Assembly (NCBI GenBank): GCA_037903475.1
Contig: JBAJFG010000479.1
Span: 3,148,501 to 3,212,500 of the forward strand
Direction of reading: 5' to 3'
Source of the DNA: Ancylostoma caninum
Lineage: Eukaryota > Nematoda > Chromadorea > Rhabditida > Ancylostomatidae
Length of the DNA stretch: 64,000 nt
A program made the position numbers and the translations under genes. Of this stretch, positions 35,346 to 44,851 are shown in pieces; the first letter of the stretch is position 1, and every line of letters starts with the position of its first letter. The notes under the pieces are model-generated. The model worked only from the letters and a program-made list of their open reading frames with translations. It searched no databases and was not told the origin of the DNA.

Positions 35346-35784
35346 ATAATCAAATTTTTACACTTTTTGATATCTATGTGGTGTGATTCCTTCCACTCTG
35401 TTGTTTCCCTACTGCTATTTAGTAAAATCTCCTCCAAGACGCATTCTGCGGACGAAGTCGTAATTGCAGACAAAGTCACCTTAGTAGGTGCCACCTTTGG
35501 GCTATAGTCCGTCCGAAACAGGGATGAGCGAAATTCCGACTTCCGACTTCCGAAACTTCCGATATTCCGGTGTTTTTCGAACTTCCGAGTTCCGACTTCC
35601 GAAAAATAGCGAAAAGAGCCGGAAGTTTTCGGAAGTCTTGGATTAATGCAAGTGCATTTTATCTCAAGGTTGCCGTTAATTTTGTGCAGTTGTTCAAGAT
35701 GGCTGGCATTTTGTGCACAATACGGTAGTCGCGAACCAAAAGTAACGCTTCCTATACATGCACTGTTTCCACCCAATTTCGCTC

Positions 35785-36255
35785 TTATTGTGAGATAGAA
35801 TGTCATGCAAGGTAGCAACAATCTTTAACCAAAACTTTCTTTGTGGTTTTTTTTTCTGAAATTTCTGAAGATGAATTTATGTTGACCTAGTTGCAACGTT
35901 TTTGTTGCGGGTTCGATGCTACGCATCAGTTTAGGTATTAACAAGATCACTCTGCCAAGACTTCAGCTAGGAATAAGAGAGGATCTACTCAATATTCAGC
36001 ACTTTATAAAAGAATCGATGAGAAATTTGAAGTTGTTCGTTCTCATTTACTTCAAGCATAATGTTAACTAACTAAACAGCATGGGCTCAAACCAAAATCA
36101 GGCAAGCCTCAGTCCTTTCGAAGTAGGAGAGTCGCACTGAGTACCGTTGAAAAGATACTAAAACTTAACAAGATGATTAATTAGCAGACACTCCTGATGA
36201 ATTGAAATATGATATGAATTATTTGAATTGAATATGACATTCTATCTCACAATAA
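35785..36255. mobile_element. 471 bp MITE with 21 bp perfect inverted ends
   Basis: A 21 bp sequence starting TTATTGTGAGATAG at 35785-35805 recurs exactly inverted at 36235-36255. No coding capacity in the AT-rich interior. Confidence 0.7.
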
Positions 36256-36333
36256 CTGATATGAAAATAGGCAATACTATTCAACATTCTCCTCCACAGG
36301 ACAATTTCCTGTGGAAAACATAATGTATTCACT

Positions 36334-36763
36334 TTAAAGGCAGCACTCACGGAAATTTTTGTGTTGAAGATCTCGCGGTATATCGGGGTTTTTAGGGACG
36401 ATGAACTCATTGACAACGACGACATAGCGTGAAACACGCGAAAAACACAGAAAAAGATGGCGGTATTTCATGTGTGTCCACGGCGCGGACGAGTGTTCCG
36501 TGATGGGTCCCGGCACGGAACCCTGCAAATGGTACGATTTTCATAGACACGCCCCCGCTGAACCACATGCACACACCCTGTCAAGGGCGTTAGTTGCCGT
36601 GACGGAACCCTAATGTCCAGAGCGGCAGATGTGTCCACGGCAGTATCTTCGCAGAAAGGCGGCCTTTCAAGATGTTCAACTTACTGTTGCGATTGACAAG
36701 CTGCTGGCTTCCTGGTGAGCGACTCATTTCAGAAGTGAAAATTTCCGTGAGTGCTGCCTTTAA
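36334..36763. mobile_element. TTAA-flanked MITE, ends AGGCAGCACTCACGG
   Basis: TTAA occurs on both sides (36334-36337 and 36760-36763). Inverted ends starting AGGCAGCACTCACGGAAATT match over about 22 bp. TTAA target sites are the rule for piggyBac-type elements. The first eight bases of the end (AGGCAGCA) are shared with the palindrome at 41859-42330. Confidence 0.7.
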
Positions 36764-36982
36764 AGGGCTGTTGTTTAAAACTTATGAATTTTTGATACCT
36801 GGCGAATTTGTTACAGTCCTGCCCAACCACTTAGGTTTTGTTGAGCGATCCTTTATTTTTTATTTATCCTTCAGTTCTGAATTGATACCAGTACTTATGA
36901 GAGCAATTAGGTGAAATTATCAAAATGAACGCCAGTTATTCTAACAATACATGATTTACACCAACCCTAGGCATGTGTATGT

Positions 36983-37353
36983 TGTAAGGGTTTCTGTTAG
37001 AGCTTCTAGAGTTAGATCCTATTCTCCCCATCGATATAGGATGTTGCAAGATGAAACCCTCTGATTGCAGGAGGCGTGGCCAGCTGTACCATATAAGCGC
37101 GCACCGAGCGGCTCCCGCATTCAACTCCGACCGAGGCCTTCGAGAGCCATCCTGCAGCCCCTTACCGCGCCCTCTGGGCTCCGTCCGCTTCCAGGCCCGA
37201 TGGCCATCCACGATGCACCGACGCTGCCGATGAGCTCTGATCCTCCCGACAGTAGATATCCAACTGTGTGTATTCGTGATGCCATTAGGATAAACTGTAT
37301 TCTTACTTGGTGTTCAGTGGCATTCCACAATGGGCACGGAGGTCCAATCTTAC
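36983..37353 (+). repeat. 5' LTR
   Basis: 371 bp, TGTAAG...CTTAC. It contains a TATA box (CCATATAAGCGCG, about 37086), so it should start transcription about 30 bp downstream. Followed immediately by the tRNA primer-binding site starting TGG. Confidence 0.9.
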
Positions 37354-37371
37354 TGGTAGCAGCGAGTCTTT
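37354..37371 (+). promoter_or_regulatory. tRNA primer-binding site of the retrotransposon
   Basis: TGGTAGCAGCGAGTCTTT follows the LTR end directly. The leading TGG pairs with the CCA tail of a tRNA. The primer tRNA was not identified. Confidence 0.7.
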
Positions 37372-38029
37372 CCTCCGGACCGGTGAGTACTTTTTTTCCC
37401 CTTTTGAAAATGTTTTGTTTCACAGCTCTGATGAGCAAATCCAAGACACATGAGTAGCGCGCAACTCTTTGTTTTGGCATAAGCTCATCTTTTGCAAATC
37501 TTGCAAAACTGCAGAATTGCTCCAGCCTCGCAGTTTCGCTTGCTTGCTCCTCTGTCTGCAAATTTGAAATTTCAAATCGGATGAACTCTTGTTTTCCTGA
37601 AAGCCTCCTAAAAGTGCAGCTGGAAGACGTTTTTCTTCGAATGATGAACTTTTGATTTCAAGCGGCTTTCTTTAGATCTGTTCATGAACGATGAATCATC
37701 CTATTTGAATTTTCAAACTTCGAGCGTCTGGCAGCTCTTTCTTTGCCAGATGTTTACAGCGCATGCGCAACCATGCGCTCCTTCTTTCTTCGCCATGGCT
37801 GTATTCAGGAAACCCAAAAACAGTCTTGCTTCGTATCGAAGCTCTTTGCTCCCCGGGGACCTGATGGTCAAAGACGAGATACCACGTGGTTATAGCTCCA
37901 AGCAGATGATGTTTAGTGATGCGCTGAAGAGATATGTCTTGGCTCCCTCGTTTTACTTCACTCTCTGGTATTGAGGCATAGGTTAAGTGAAGTTGAGGTT
38001 AAGCCACGCCCTGTCTTTTCAGACTAACG

Positions 38030-38812
38030 ATGCCTACGACTCGTAGCGGTGCTACTACCACCTCTATTCTCTCTGGGGCTGATGCCCAACCGCCAAACAC
38101 CAATCCTGATGATTCGGTCAAGCCGTTGACCCTTTCCTTGGTCGACCTGGACGACTCGGCTGTGGTGCATGCACGCGATGCGAAACTACTCAGAGACGCG
38201 ACTGCCATGGCTATTGCTCAAGTATAGAACGACACGAGAGCGACCACTCCGCAACTTGCCAAGAAGATCAACGAAGCCCGCGACACCTCGAAGGAACCTG
38301 ATGCCAAGCGACCGCCGAGCTGAATGCTACAATTGTGGAGGAGTAGGACACTTCAAGGACCAGTGCCCGTCATCTATTCCTAGTATTCCGAGGAACCAGA
38401 GGAGCAGGAGTGAGCCTTTACAAAATAGAATTTCTTCTAATTTTTCCGGTTCTCGTACTCAATATCCTCGCCATACCAACCCTCAAATGATGTCTTGTGA
38501 TCTTTTGGCTCAACCCTCCCTCCATGAATCCTCCTTGGTTGAAGCTCTGCAGCGCATCTCCCAGCTCTCCATTGCCCTGCAAGATAGCCAAAAAGAGCTT
38601 GCGCAATCTATTGCCCGTATTGCTGCTCTTGCCCAGCGCAACGAGGAATTAGCACAGTCGGCTTTTGAATCCAACCCTGCACCGGCTGCTCCCCGCGCTG
38701 CCTCTCGTTCGCTCATACCGGACGTCCGCCTTCTGCTTGTTTGCGCTATCGCAGTACTCTGCTTGACCGATGTTTCGGCTGCCGCAGATGTGTGGGTCTG
38801 CCCTAAGTAAAA
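38030..38812 (+). pseudogene. Retrotransposon gag remnant with CCHC zinc knuckle
   Basis: ATG at 38030 opens MPTTRSGATTTSILSGADAQ, which stops at 38227 after 65 codons. A different frame then carries the nucleocapsid knuckle CYNCGGVGHFKDQC (C-x2-C-x4-H-x4-C) at 38325-38365 and a long helical region (LVEALQRISQLSIALQDSQ...). It ends with a hydrophobic segment (LLLVCAIAVLCLTDVSAA) that looks like the signal peptide of the following env-like part, and an in-frame stop at 38809. Gag is therefore broken by at least one frame change and one stop. Confidence 0.7.
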
Positions 38813-40470
38813 TCCCACTAACATCTTCTTCATCCCGGAAGCTTATAATTGTTCAGGGCTGTTGCCCAAATCCTCGACTCCTGTTTATTCCCTCTCTTTG
38901 CACATTTTCGACCTAACACCAAAATGTATGCTTCCCCGGCCTCCTTATGTAAAATTGTTCGCCATGAGGTGACTTTTTTCGTCAACTTTTTCGGTGCTAG
39001 ACGCGAACGTCACTCCGAGACGCACTTGCCCGTTTCTGCTGAAGAATGCAAGCTCATGATCCGCCATAAGCGTTGCGTCCACGGAGAAATGAAAGAAACA
39101 TCAGGCATTTGGCGTACTATGAACGATCTGACCTTCCAGTTCCCATCTACACCTTTTGGTTGCTGCGTAGAGCGCTTTCTTCAGGTTACCAACTGTTACC
39201 TCTATGACACTACTGTCCATGCTCGCCATAATGCCGATGCTGCACAATCATCTGTCGGCGATATGTCCTCTTGCGCATATGAAGAGGGGTCGTGCACCTT
39301 TGATGACGGGTCAGTAGTTATTTGGACACCTAACCGCGAAGAAGAATGCCGTTATATCCCTGTGACAAAAATGACTGGCTTTCTCATGGACACAGTATGG
39401 ATTAGCAAATCAAAAGAGTTTGCCCTTTCTTGGTCCAACACTAGCGCTGTTGTCCATGACCGTCCATGACTGTTTACTAACAATAACCGATCAAGGTTAT
39501 GCCATCGCCTTCGTGAGTAGGATCCCCCGTAATACTGACGACAGTGTGGGTGTTGTCACCAGCAACCAGTCGGCTGCGCAACTACTAGCCGTAGAAGGTT
39601 CCATGCACCTGTCAGTTGAGTCCTTGTTTCGCAATGCTCTACAAGCATTGTGTGAGCGCACTAATACCCTCGCAATAACACTGCATACCGCACTTAGGAC
39701 TAACCCTACTCTCACAATGCGCACTCTCCTCAATAGACAGGACATTGCTGCTAACCACCTAGGTAACGGATATGTCAGAATCCGCAGGTGCATCCGTGTC
39801 CCCGCTCGTTCAGTACGGTTCCTACCGTTTAACGGTACATGTTTCGCTTACCCTAGAGTTGCTTTGACACTTCCCAGCGGCGCCAAATGGACCGCTTTCC
39901 TTCAGCCAGGCACAGGCGTACTCACAGGTAAGGCCCCCTCGGTGTACTGTGACACTGTCTCACTCTTCTTTCTGAAGTCCGCCTCCGGCATCGAGCGTTT
40001 TGATCCCATCACCGGTTCCCTTTCATCGATTTCGCCCTCTGAAGTGACTGAAATTTCGTCGCTCCCCCAGATTAATTCTATTACGTTGTCGCCAGCCCTT
40101 ACTATTTTCCATAATTTAGTCTTGACCAATTTTAGCGAAGCCTCTGAGGACCACCAACTCCAGGAACTATGGACAACGAGGGATCATGAACAGGTCATCG
40201 ACCATGTCAGCCACATCCAACATCCCCACACCACATCAGCTTCAGGCGAGGTTGCCTCTCAACTAGGAGGACCTTTTTTCTCTTGGCCTTTTTCCGTCTT
40301 TTCTCCTTTTGATCTTTGGGTTTTCACTTGTTGTCATTTCGTTACCCTCCAAATTATTAAAGCTGCATTTTTGATTTATTTGCGGTTACATTACCCAGGA
40401 CTGTTGTCCAATTTCATGACACTCCCATTGTTTTCTCGCCCACCACCTTATCAGGCACCCCCTCAACCCC
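38813..40470 (+). pseudogene. Retrotransposon env-like glycoprotein region, frame-disrupted
   Basis: After the signal-peptide-like segment comes a Cys-rich ectodomain with blocks such as ECKLMIRHKRCVHGEMKET, SSCAYEEGSCTFDDGSVVIW and WISKSKEFALSW. This is a pattern I associate with env-like, phlebovirus-G2-related proteins in nematode LTR elements. A membrane span follows near 40320-40380 (FDLWVFTCCHFVTLQIIKAA). Breaks: a stop at 38809, a frame change at about 38900, and a 10 bp tandem duplication (CGTCCATGAC, about 39459-39468) that shifts the frame and ends the first open stretch at 39469. Not functional. The family link is from memory and unverified. Confidence 0.6.
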
Positions 40471-40479
40471 AGTTGGCCC

Positions 40480-41365
40480 TTCCAAGTAATGTGCCTTCAT
40501 CTCCCTGCCGCATTTTGGAACTCCCTAGCCCTAGGGACATCCACCTAGACATCTTTGAGGTTAAAATTAACGCTCGTGACGTTTGGCCTCCTCGCGCCAC
40601 TACATTCCCAATCCAGGTCCTTTCTCTCAACACCACGCGACCGTTCTTCATCGCACAGATTCCAATTCGCGTCAACGGCGTACCCATGCTCGCCCTAGTT
40701 GATACCGAAGCAAGAATTACCGTTGCCAGTCAGTCTATTTTGGCCCTGCTCGGGATCTTCCAGTTGGACCCTTGCGTAGTCCCTTCGGCGGTGGGAATGG
40801 CCGGGGTCCCAGTCAAATTCGTAGGTACGGCCCTGGTACAACTGCACATAGGAACCCACCAGCTCACCCAAACGGTGCACTTTACCGAAGCAGAATGCAT
40901 CCCAAGGCAAGCTGATTCGTACAATCTCATTCTGGGTAATGATGCCCTTCAGCGTTTGCCATTGTGGGCTCTGAATTATCACAAAAGACTTTTCTTGTTC
41001 GGAAGTGACCCGGTCCCAATTTTGACATGCGCTACAAGCGGCGAGGCCACTTCTAATAAAACAGCGCTTCCTCTCAGAGCCTCTTTGACCACTGTTTTGC
41101 CACCCGGATCAGAAACTATGGTTCTACGTGCTACGTTGCCAGCAACCTCCCACGTCGCATGACCATGGTATCTTCGGCCAACATTATCCAAGAAGACAAT
41201 ATCTTCGTCGCGCCCGCTGTCTTTTGCAGCGATAAGGCCCGCGTACTCTTAGCCAACCCATCCGAAGCACCTAATGTGATCTACAAAGACCAGTGCCTAG
41301 CCACAGCCGAGCCCGTCATGGAACATCTCGATGGTACGCTTGCCGAAAACCAACGTCGTTTTTAG
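40480..41365 (+). pseudogene. Retrotransposon aspartic protease and linker to RT, active site altered
   Basis: The retropepsin fold is recognisable: IPIRVNGVPMLALVDTEARITVAS at about 40663-40735 and YNLILGNDALQRLP at about 40919-40960. The catalytic triad reads DTEA where D-[TS]-G-A is required, so the Gly after the catalytic Asp-Thr is Glu (codon GAA at 40707-40709). This change would be expected to abolish activity. A linker continues to 41162 and, in another frame, to 41365 (SSANIIQEDNIFVAPAVF...), as normally found before RT. Confidence 0.75.
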
Positions 41366-41489
41366 CACCCCCGTCCTAACTATCGAACCCCGAGCTGATT
41401 GCTCATCTTCAAGACACCAACCTCTTGAGATTGATTTGTCTCACGCTAACGTGAACGGAACACAACGTCAACAACTGCGAGAGTTGTTT

Positions 41490-41835
41490 TTTTTTTGAAT
41501 ATAGCGATAGGATTTCCACATCTGCCTACGATTTGGGCTCCTACGAACACTCAGTAGTCCATATCAAGACTACAACTGAAGTTCCTCCCTCCCGACACCG
41601 TCCCACCCGCACCTCGATTCAAGTGGACCGCGCCGAATTCCTGGACGATCCTCTCCGCATGAACGTGGCCATCACCCGTTGCCGCCACGGGCAGTTTGTT
41701 TTAGGCAACGCCACTGCTCTCTCACCGTTGCAGAACTGGGGACTCTCATCCAATGGGCCACTGCTCTCAACACGGTCGTCTCCACTACCACCCTTCCTGA
41801 TATCCTCGAGTAAACCGGTGACTTACTCTTACTGA
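41490..41835 (+). pseudogene. RT N-terminal stub fused to an SF1-helicase-like C-terminus
   Basis: The first part (AYDLGSYEHSVVHIKTTTEVPP then SRHRPTR) matches the sequence that precedes the reverse transcriptase fingers in Ty3-like elements. It then switches to RAEFLDDPLRMNVAITRCRH, GQFVLGNATALSPLQNW, which fits motif VI and the C-terminal end of superfamily 1 (UPF1-like) RNA/DNA helicases (N-V-A-x-T-R-x-R-H-x-x-x-x-LGN). A frame change after LQNW is followed by LIQWATALNTVVSTTTLPDI, a plausible helicase tail. Either a full-length parent encodes a helicase after integrase, or a deletion joined two elements. Confidence 0.6.
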
Positions 41836-41858
41836 ATACCACGGTGAGTCTCTTTCCT

Positions 41859-42330
41859 TTAAAGGCAGCAGGAGCTGAAATCCTCGACTCCGAGCTGAGC
41901 TGTGGGTGATGAAGTACAGACTCAGCACATCATAAATGTGAAACGAACACAGACAATGATGGCTTACCTGCAGAGAAAATGGAACATTCGTCGCGAACAC
42001 GCCTGGCCGTGTTCGTGAGCGGACGAGTTTTCCCCGGCGCGAAAGCCATTGCGGCGCGTGGTTTTGGCCGAGTCCCGCCATGAAACCCTGTGAATTGAAT
42101 GCATTTCGTTTTCCCTTTGCGCCAAACCATGCACCGCAATGGCTTTTCGCGCCGGGGAAAACTCGTCCGCGCGCGAACACGGCCAGGCGTGTTCGCGACG
42201 AATGTCCCATTTCCTCTGCAAGTAAGCCATAATTGTCTGTGTTCCTTTCACATTTATGATGTGCTGAGTCTGTACTTCATCACCCACAGCTCAGCTCGGA
42301 GTCGAGGATTTCAGCTCCTGCTGCCTTTAA
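41859..42330. mobile_element. Long palindromic TTAA-flanked element inside the retrotransposon
   Basis: About 470 bp flanked by TTAA, with ends AGGCAGCAGGAGCTGAAATC and its inverse. The arms are near-identical inverted copies for about 200 bp each (for example TTCGCGACGAATG with its inverse, and GCGCCGGGGAAAACTCGTCC twice inverted) around a short centre. No ORF of interest. It inserted after the retrotransposon. Confidence 0.85.
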
Positions 42331-42407
42331 GTTTCCTCTCTTTTGTTTTTCCTCCTTTACGTCAATTTGACGTCCGAGGACGGGCTTTTTTTTTCGAAGG
42401 GGGGAGG

Positions 42408-42778
42408 TGTAAGGGTTTCTGTTAGAGCTTCTGAAGTTAGATCCTATTCTCCCCATCGATATAGGATGTTGCAAGATGAAACCCTCTGATTGCAGGAGGC
42501 GTGGCCAGCTGTACCATATAAGCGCGCACCGAGCGGCTCCAGCATTCAACTCCGACCGAGGCCTTCGAGAGTCATCTTGCAGCCCCTTACCGCGCCCTCT
42601 GGGCTCCATCCGCTTCCAGGTCCGATGGCCATCCACGATGCACCGACGCTGCCGATGACCTCTGATCCTCCCGACAGTAGATATTCAACTGTGTGTATTC
42701 GTGATGCCATTAGGATAAACTGTATTCTTACTTGGTGTTCAGTCGCATTCTACAATGGGCACGGAGCCCCAATCTTAC
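42408..42778 (+). repeat. 3' LTR
   Basis: 371 bp, same length as the 5' LTR with roughly 15 substitutions, preceded by the polypurine tract GAAGGGGGGAGG and followed by the TATGT duplication. The low divergence implies a fairly recent insertion compared with the surrounding MITEs. Confidence 0.9.
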
Positions 42779-42914
42779 TATGTATTACACACATTGGTTT
42801 CTCCGTACTTCCGACTTCCGACTTTCGGCACTTCCGATGATCCGGTCTTTTTGGGGCTTCCGACTTCCGACTCCCGAGTTCCGAATTTTTGAATCTGGCT
42901 TCCGCTCATCCCTG

Positions 42915-43145
42915 GCCCGAAACGGCGAGTCCGCCCATGCACGCGGGGATCCAGAGGCTGACACGTTTGCCAGCGCTCCACGTCATCACCCCTGATCTGC
43001 GTATCACGTTTCATCGTTACCTTCATGGTATTAACTAATGATTTGGATCTGACGTGGACGACGTGGCAGCCAACAGCATCCGTCCCAGCCGCGCCGCCTC
43101 TCAATCCCAGCGTGCGTGGGCGGACTCGTCGTTTCGGACAGACTA
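42915..43145. repeat. Right part of an older palindromic element interrupted by the composite insertion
   Basis: The arm 42918-42962 (CCCGAAACGGCGAGTCCGCC...) is inverted at 43092-43138 (...GGCGGACTCGTCGTTTCGG). The sequence just outside the right arm (ACAGACTATA) is inverted on the far left at 35502-35518 (CTATAGTCCGTCCGAAA). The left end of this palindrome is therefore separated from the rest by the 7.4 kb composite element. Confidence 0.7.
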
Positions 43146-44851
43146 TAACAGACCATACCTTGGAGCGAGCGTAAAAGGAGGAATACTCAGAAGGTAGGAG
43201 GTGATAAGTGATAAGATGTATGATAAGACGTATGATAGCACATACCTACTAGTCTGGGTGTGTGGTAGGAGATTAGAAACTTATGCGTTTAGATAGGAAA
43301 ATTATGCTCCAGACAGGCTCAGCTTCTATGCCAGCCTGTCGAAAATAGGATGTCCCGTTTACCGAGCATACAATTTCTTGATTCACATAAGTTTTGTGAT
43401 CTGAAATCATACATTTATTGTGAGTGTCATGACGCTTCTTCACCCCAAATCTGGTCTCTATCGGTTAAGTCTCGACTTAACGGGAGAGCCCTGCAATCAC
43501 TCAGACTCAGAATGTGAGCATACACTTTTTTAGTTCACATAAGTTTAGATTGTCTTTTTCAAAAAGTTCTAGTGTTCCCTTACTTCTTATCTCACTGAAG
43601 ATAGCAGCTCAATCCGTGCAGATTCGGCAGTGCAGGAGTCGTTTGAGTCCTCCGAAGTATGGGAACCTGTACATGATCTGCTCCAATTGAACTCCTGGAT
43701 CGCCGCTAAAGCTCTGTTCTTTTGCAAGCCTTTTTCGTCTTTCATCGCATTTATCAACGCATTCCTTTTCTGTGGACCAACAAACACCCCAAAGTGTGTT
43801 CCGGAGCTGGGCCCCGAACCCCGTACGAAGCCCCTTTTGCTTTTCGACCTTTTTACGAAGCCCAGCTTGCCCACCGATGAGCCGTGCTGGGGCCTGAATC
43901 AGGCTCCCTTTGTGAGCTAATAGACTGTACCTTCAGCATGCGGCACGGCTGGGCGCTGTGGATATGGGGTGTTTATTTGACTTTAGAAATGCGTTTTTAT
44001 TGTTTTTATTGGGAAACAGGAAAAAACGAAAGAACTTGTTGGTTCAAGAATGATCAATATGAACAGCTGTACCTATTCACACGGATGTTTGGAAACAAAG
44101 CCGACTCTCTGGATGACATATTTTTGTGACTACAATCCATTTTACCAGGAAGTGGGATTGCCAGGAAACTAGAAAAAAATGGAAGCATACAAATACGCTT
44201 CATCTAGCGACTAACAAGTTAGACCTTTGTACTTGTCATTTAGCGTAAAAATTGCACTTTTGTGCACAAATACTGAAAATTTCAGTTTAGAGTCAGAATA
44301 TAGGAAGTAGGATAAATCTACTTCCCTCATTTTTCCCCTCAACAACCACACCTTCGCCTTTCCAGCTTTTTTTCTAAATGAATGGGTCTTGTCTAGCAGA
44401 TTTCAACAACAACTGCAGCTTTTTTTTAAATTGTTCATCACGGTGCTGAGAACAAAATGCTGAAGCTTGGGTAAACGCGTCGTAACTGCAAAAGATAGCC
44501 AGATAAATTGGCTTCAACTTTGAGGTTTCATACTACGTTCAAAAATTCGAAAAGGAAACTGTGGGGATTTCGGGGCAGGAGAACTCTCCAACTGCAACCT
44601 CATTTACTTTTTTTTTTCTAGCACTGCTTTGATTTTTGAGCACGGCAACGCTCGGGTGCGCGCGTCAGTCGCAATCGCGAACATGTCGAGATCTCGTGAT
44701 TTCGGCAGGGGTTGTTTCTATTCTTTCCCTTAACATCATCGTAGGAAAACGTTAATGTGTTTGATCCGTGTGATATTTTCGTAAATATACAACGTTTCCA
44801 GAGAAAAATGCTACATTTCAGCTTAAATTGTCCTCGCCAACTCCTCCAGCT
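43146..44851. other. lin-28 upstream region
   Basis: Contains the third copy of the GC-rich dispersed repeat (43800-43908) and otherwise AT-rich DNA. The last bases before the lin-28 ATG hold CTACATTTCAG (acceptor at about 44820), a likely trans-splice site giving a leader of about 30 bases. No TATA box was recognised. Confidence 0.45.

Larger units (their letters stand above)
34158..35510. other. Repeat-rich region without genes
   Basis: It contains the GTCAATCACGA motif at about 34469, a large imperfect palindrome (34518-35068), a tandem duplication of about 37 bp (35153-35217, sharing CGTGCTCATCATACTTGCT) and the repeat at 35232-35345. No coding exon was recognised. Confidence 0.55.
36983..42778 (+). 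mobile_element. LTR retrotransposon with env-like region and truncated pol
   Basis: Two 371 bp LTRs (36983-37353 and 42408-42778), about 96% identical by eye, start TGTAAG and end CTTAC. They are flanked by a TATGT duplication (36978-36982 and 42779-42783). A primer-binding site starts TGGTAGCAGCGAG directly after the 5' LTR, and a GAAGGGGGGAGG polypurine tract precedes the 3' LTR. Internal order: gag start (38030), CCHC knuckle (38325-38365), signal-peptide-like segment, env-like ectodomain and membrane span, aspartic protease, the first few residues of reverse transcriptase, an SF1-helicase-like tail, and a palindromic insertion. RT, RNase H and integrase are missing, so the copy cannot move by itself. 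Confidence 0.92.
35519..42914. mobile_element. Composite CAGGGATGAGCG-ended hAT-like element with nested insertions
   Basis: The left end CAGGGATGAGCG (35519) and right end CGCTCATCCCTG (to 42914) are 12 bp inverted repeats. The flanks are GTCCGAAA (35511-35518) and GCCCGAAA (42915-42922), an 8 bp target duplication with one difference, as hAT transposons make. Next to each end lie iterated TTCCGA words (35531-35600 and 42801-42890), in the same orientation and alignable. Between them sit three nested insertions (35785-36255, 36334-36763 and the LTR retrotransposon 36983-42778). The two word arrays are direct rather than inverted, so two adjacent copies merged by loss of the inner ends is an alternative. 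Confidence 0.65.

Noticed and set aside
41785..42210. Overlapping ORFs inside the palindromic insertion
   Set aside because: They arise from mirrored arms of the palindrome and are not protein-like.
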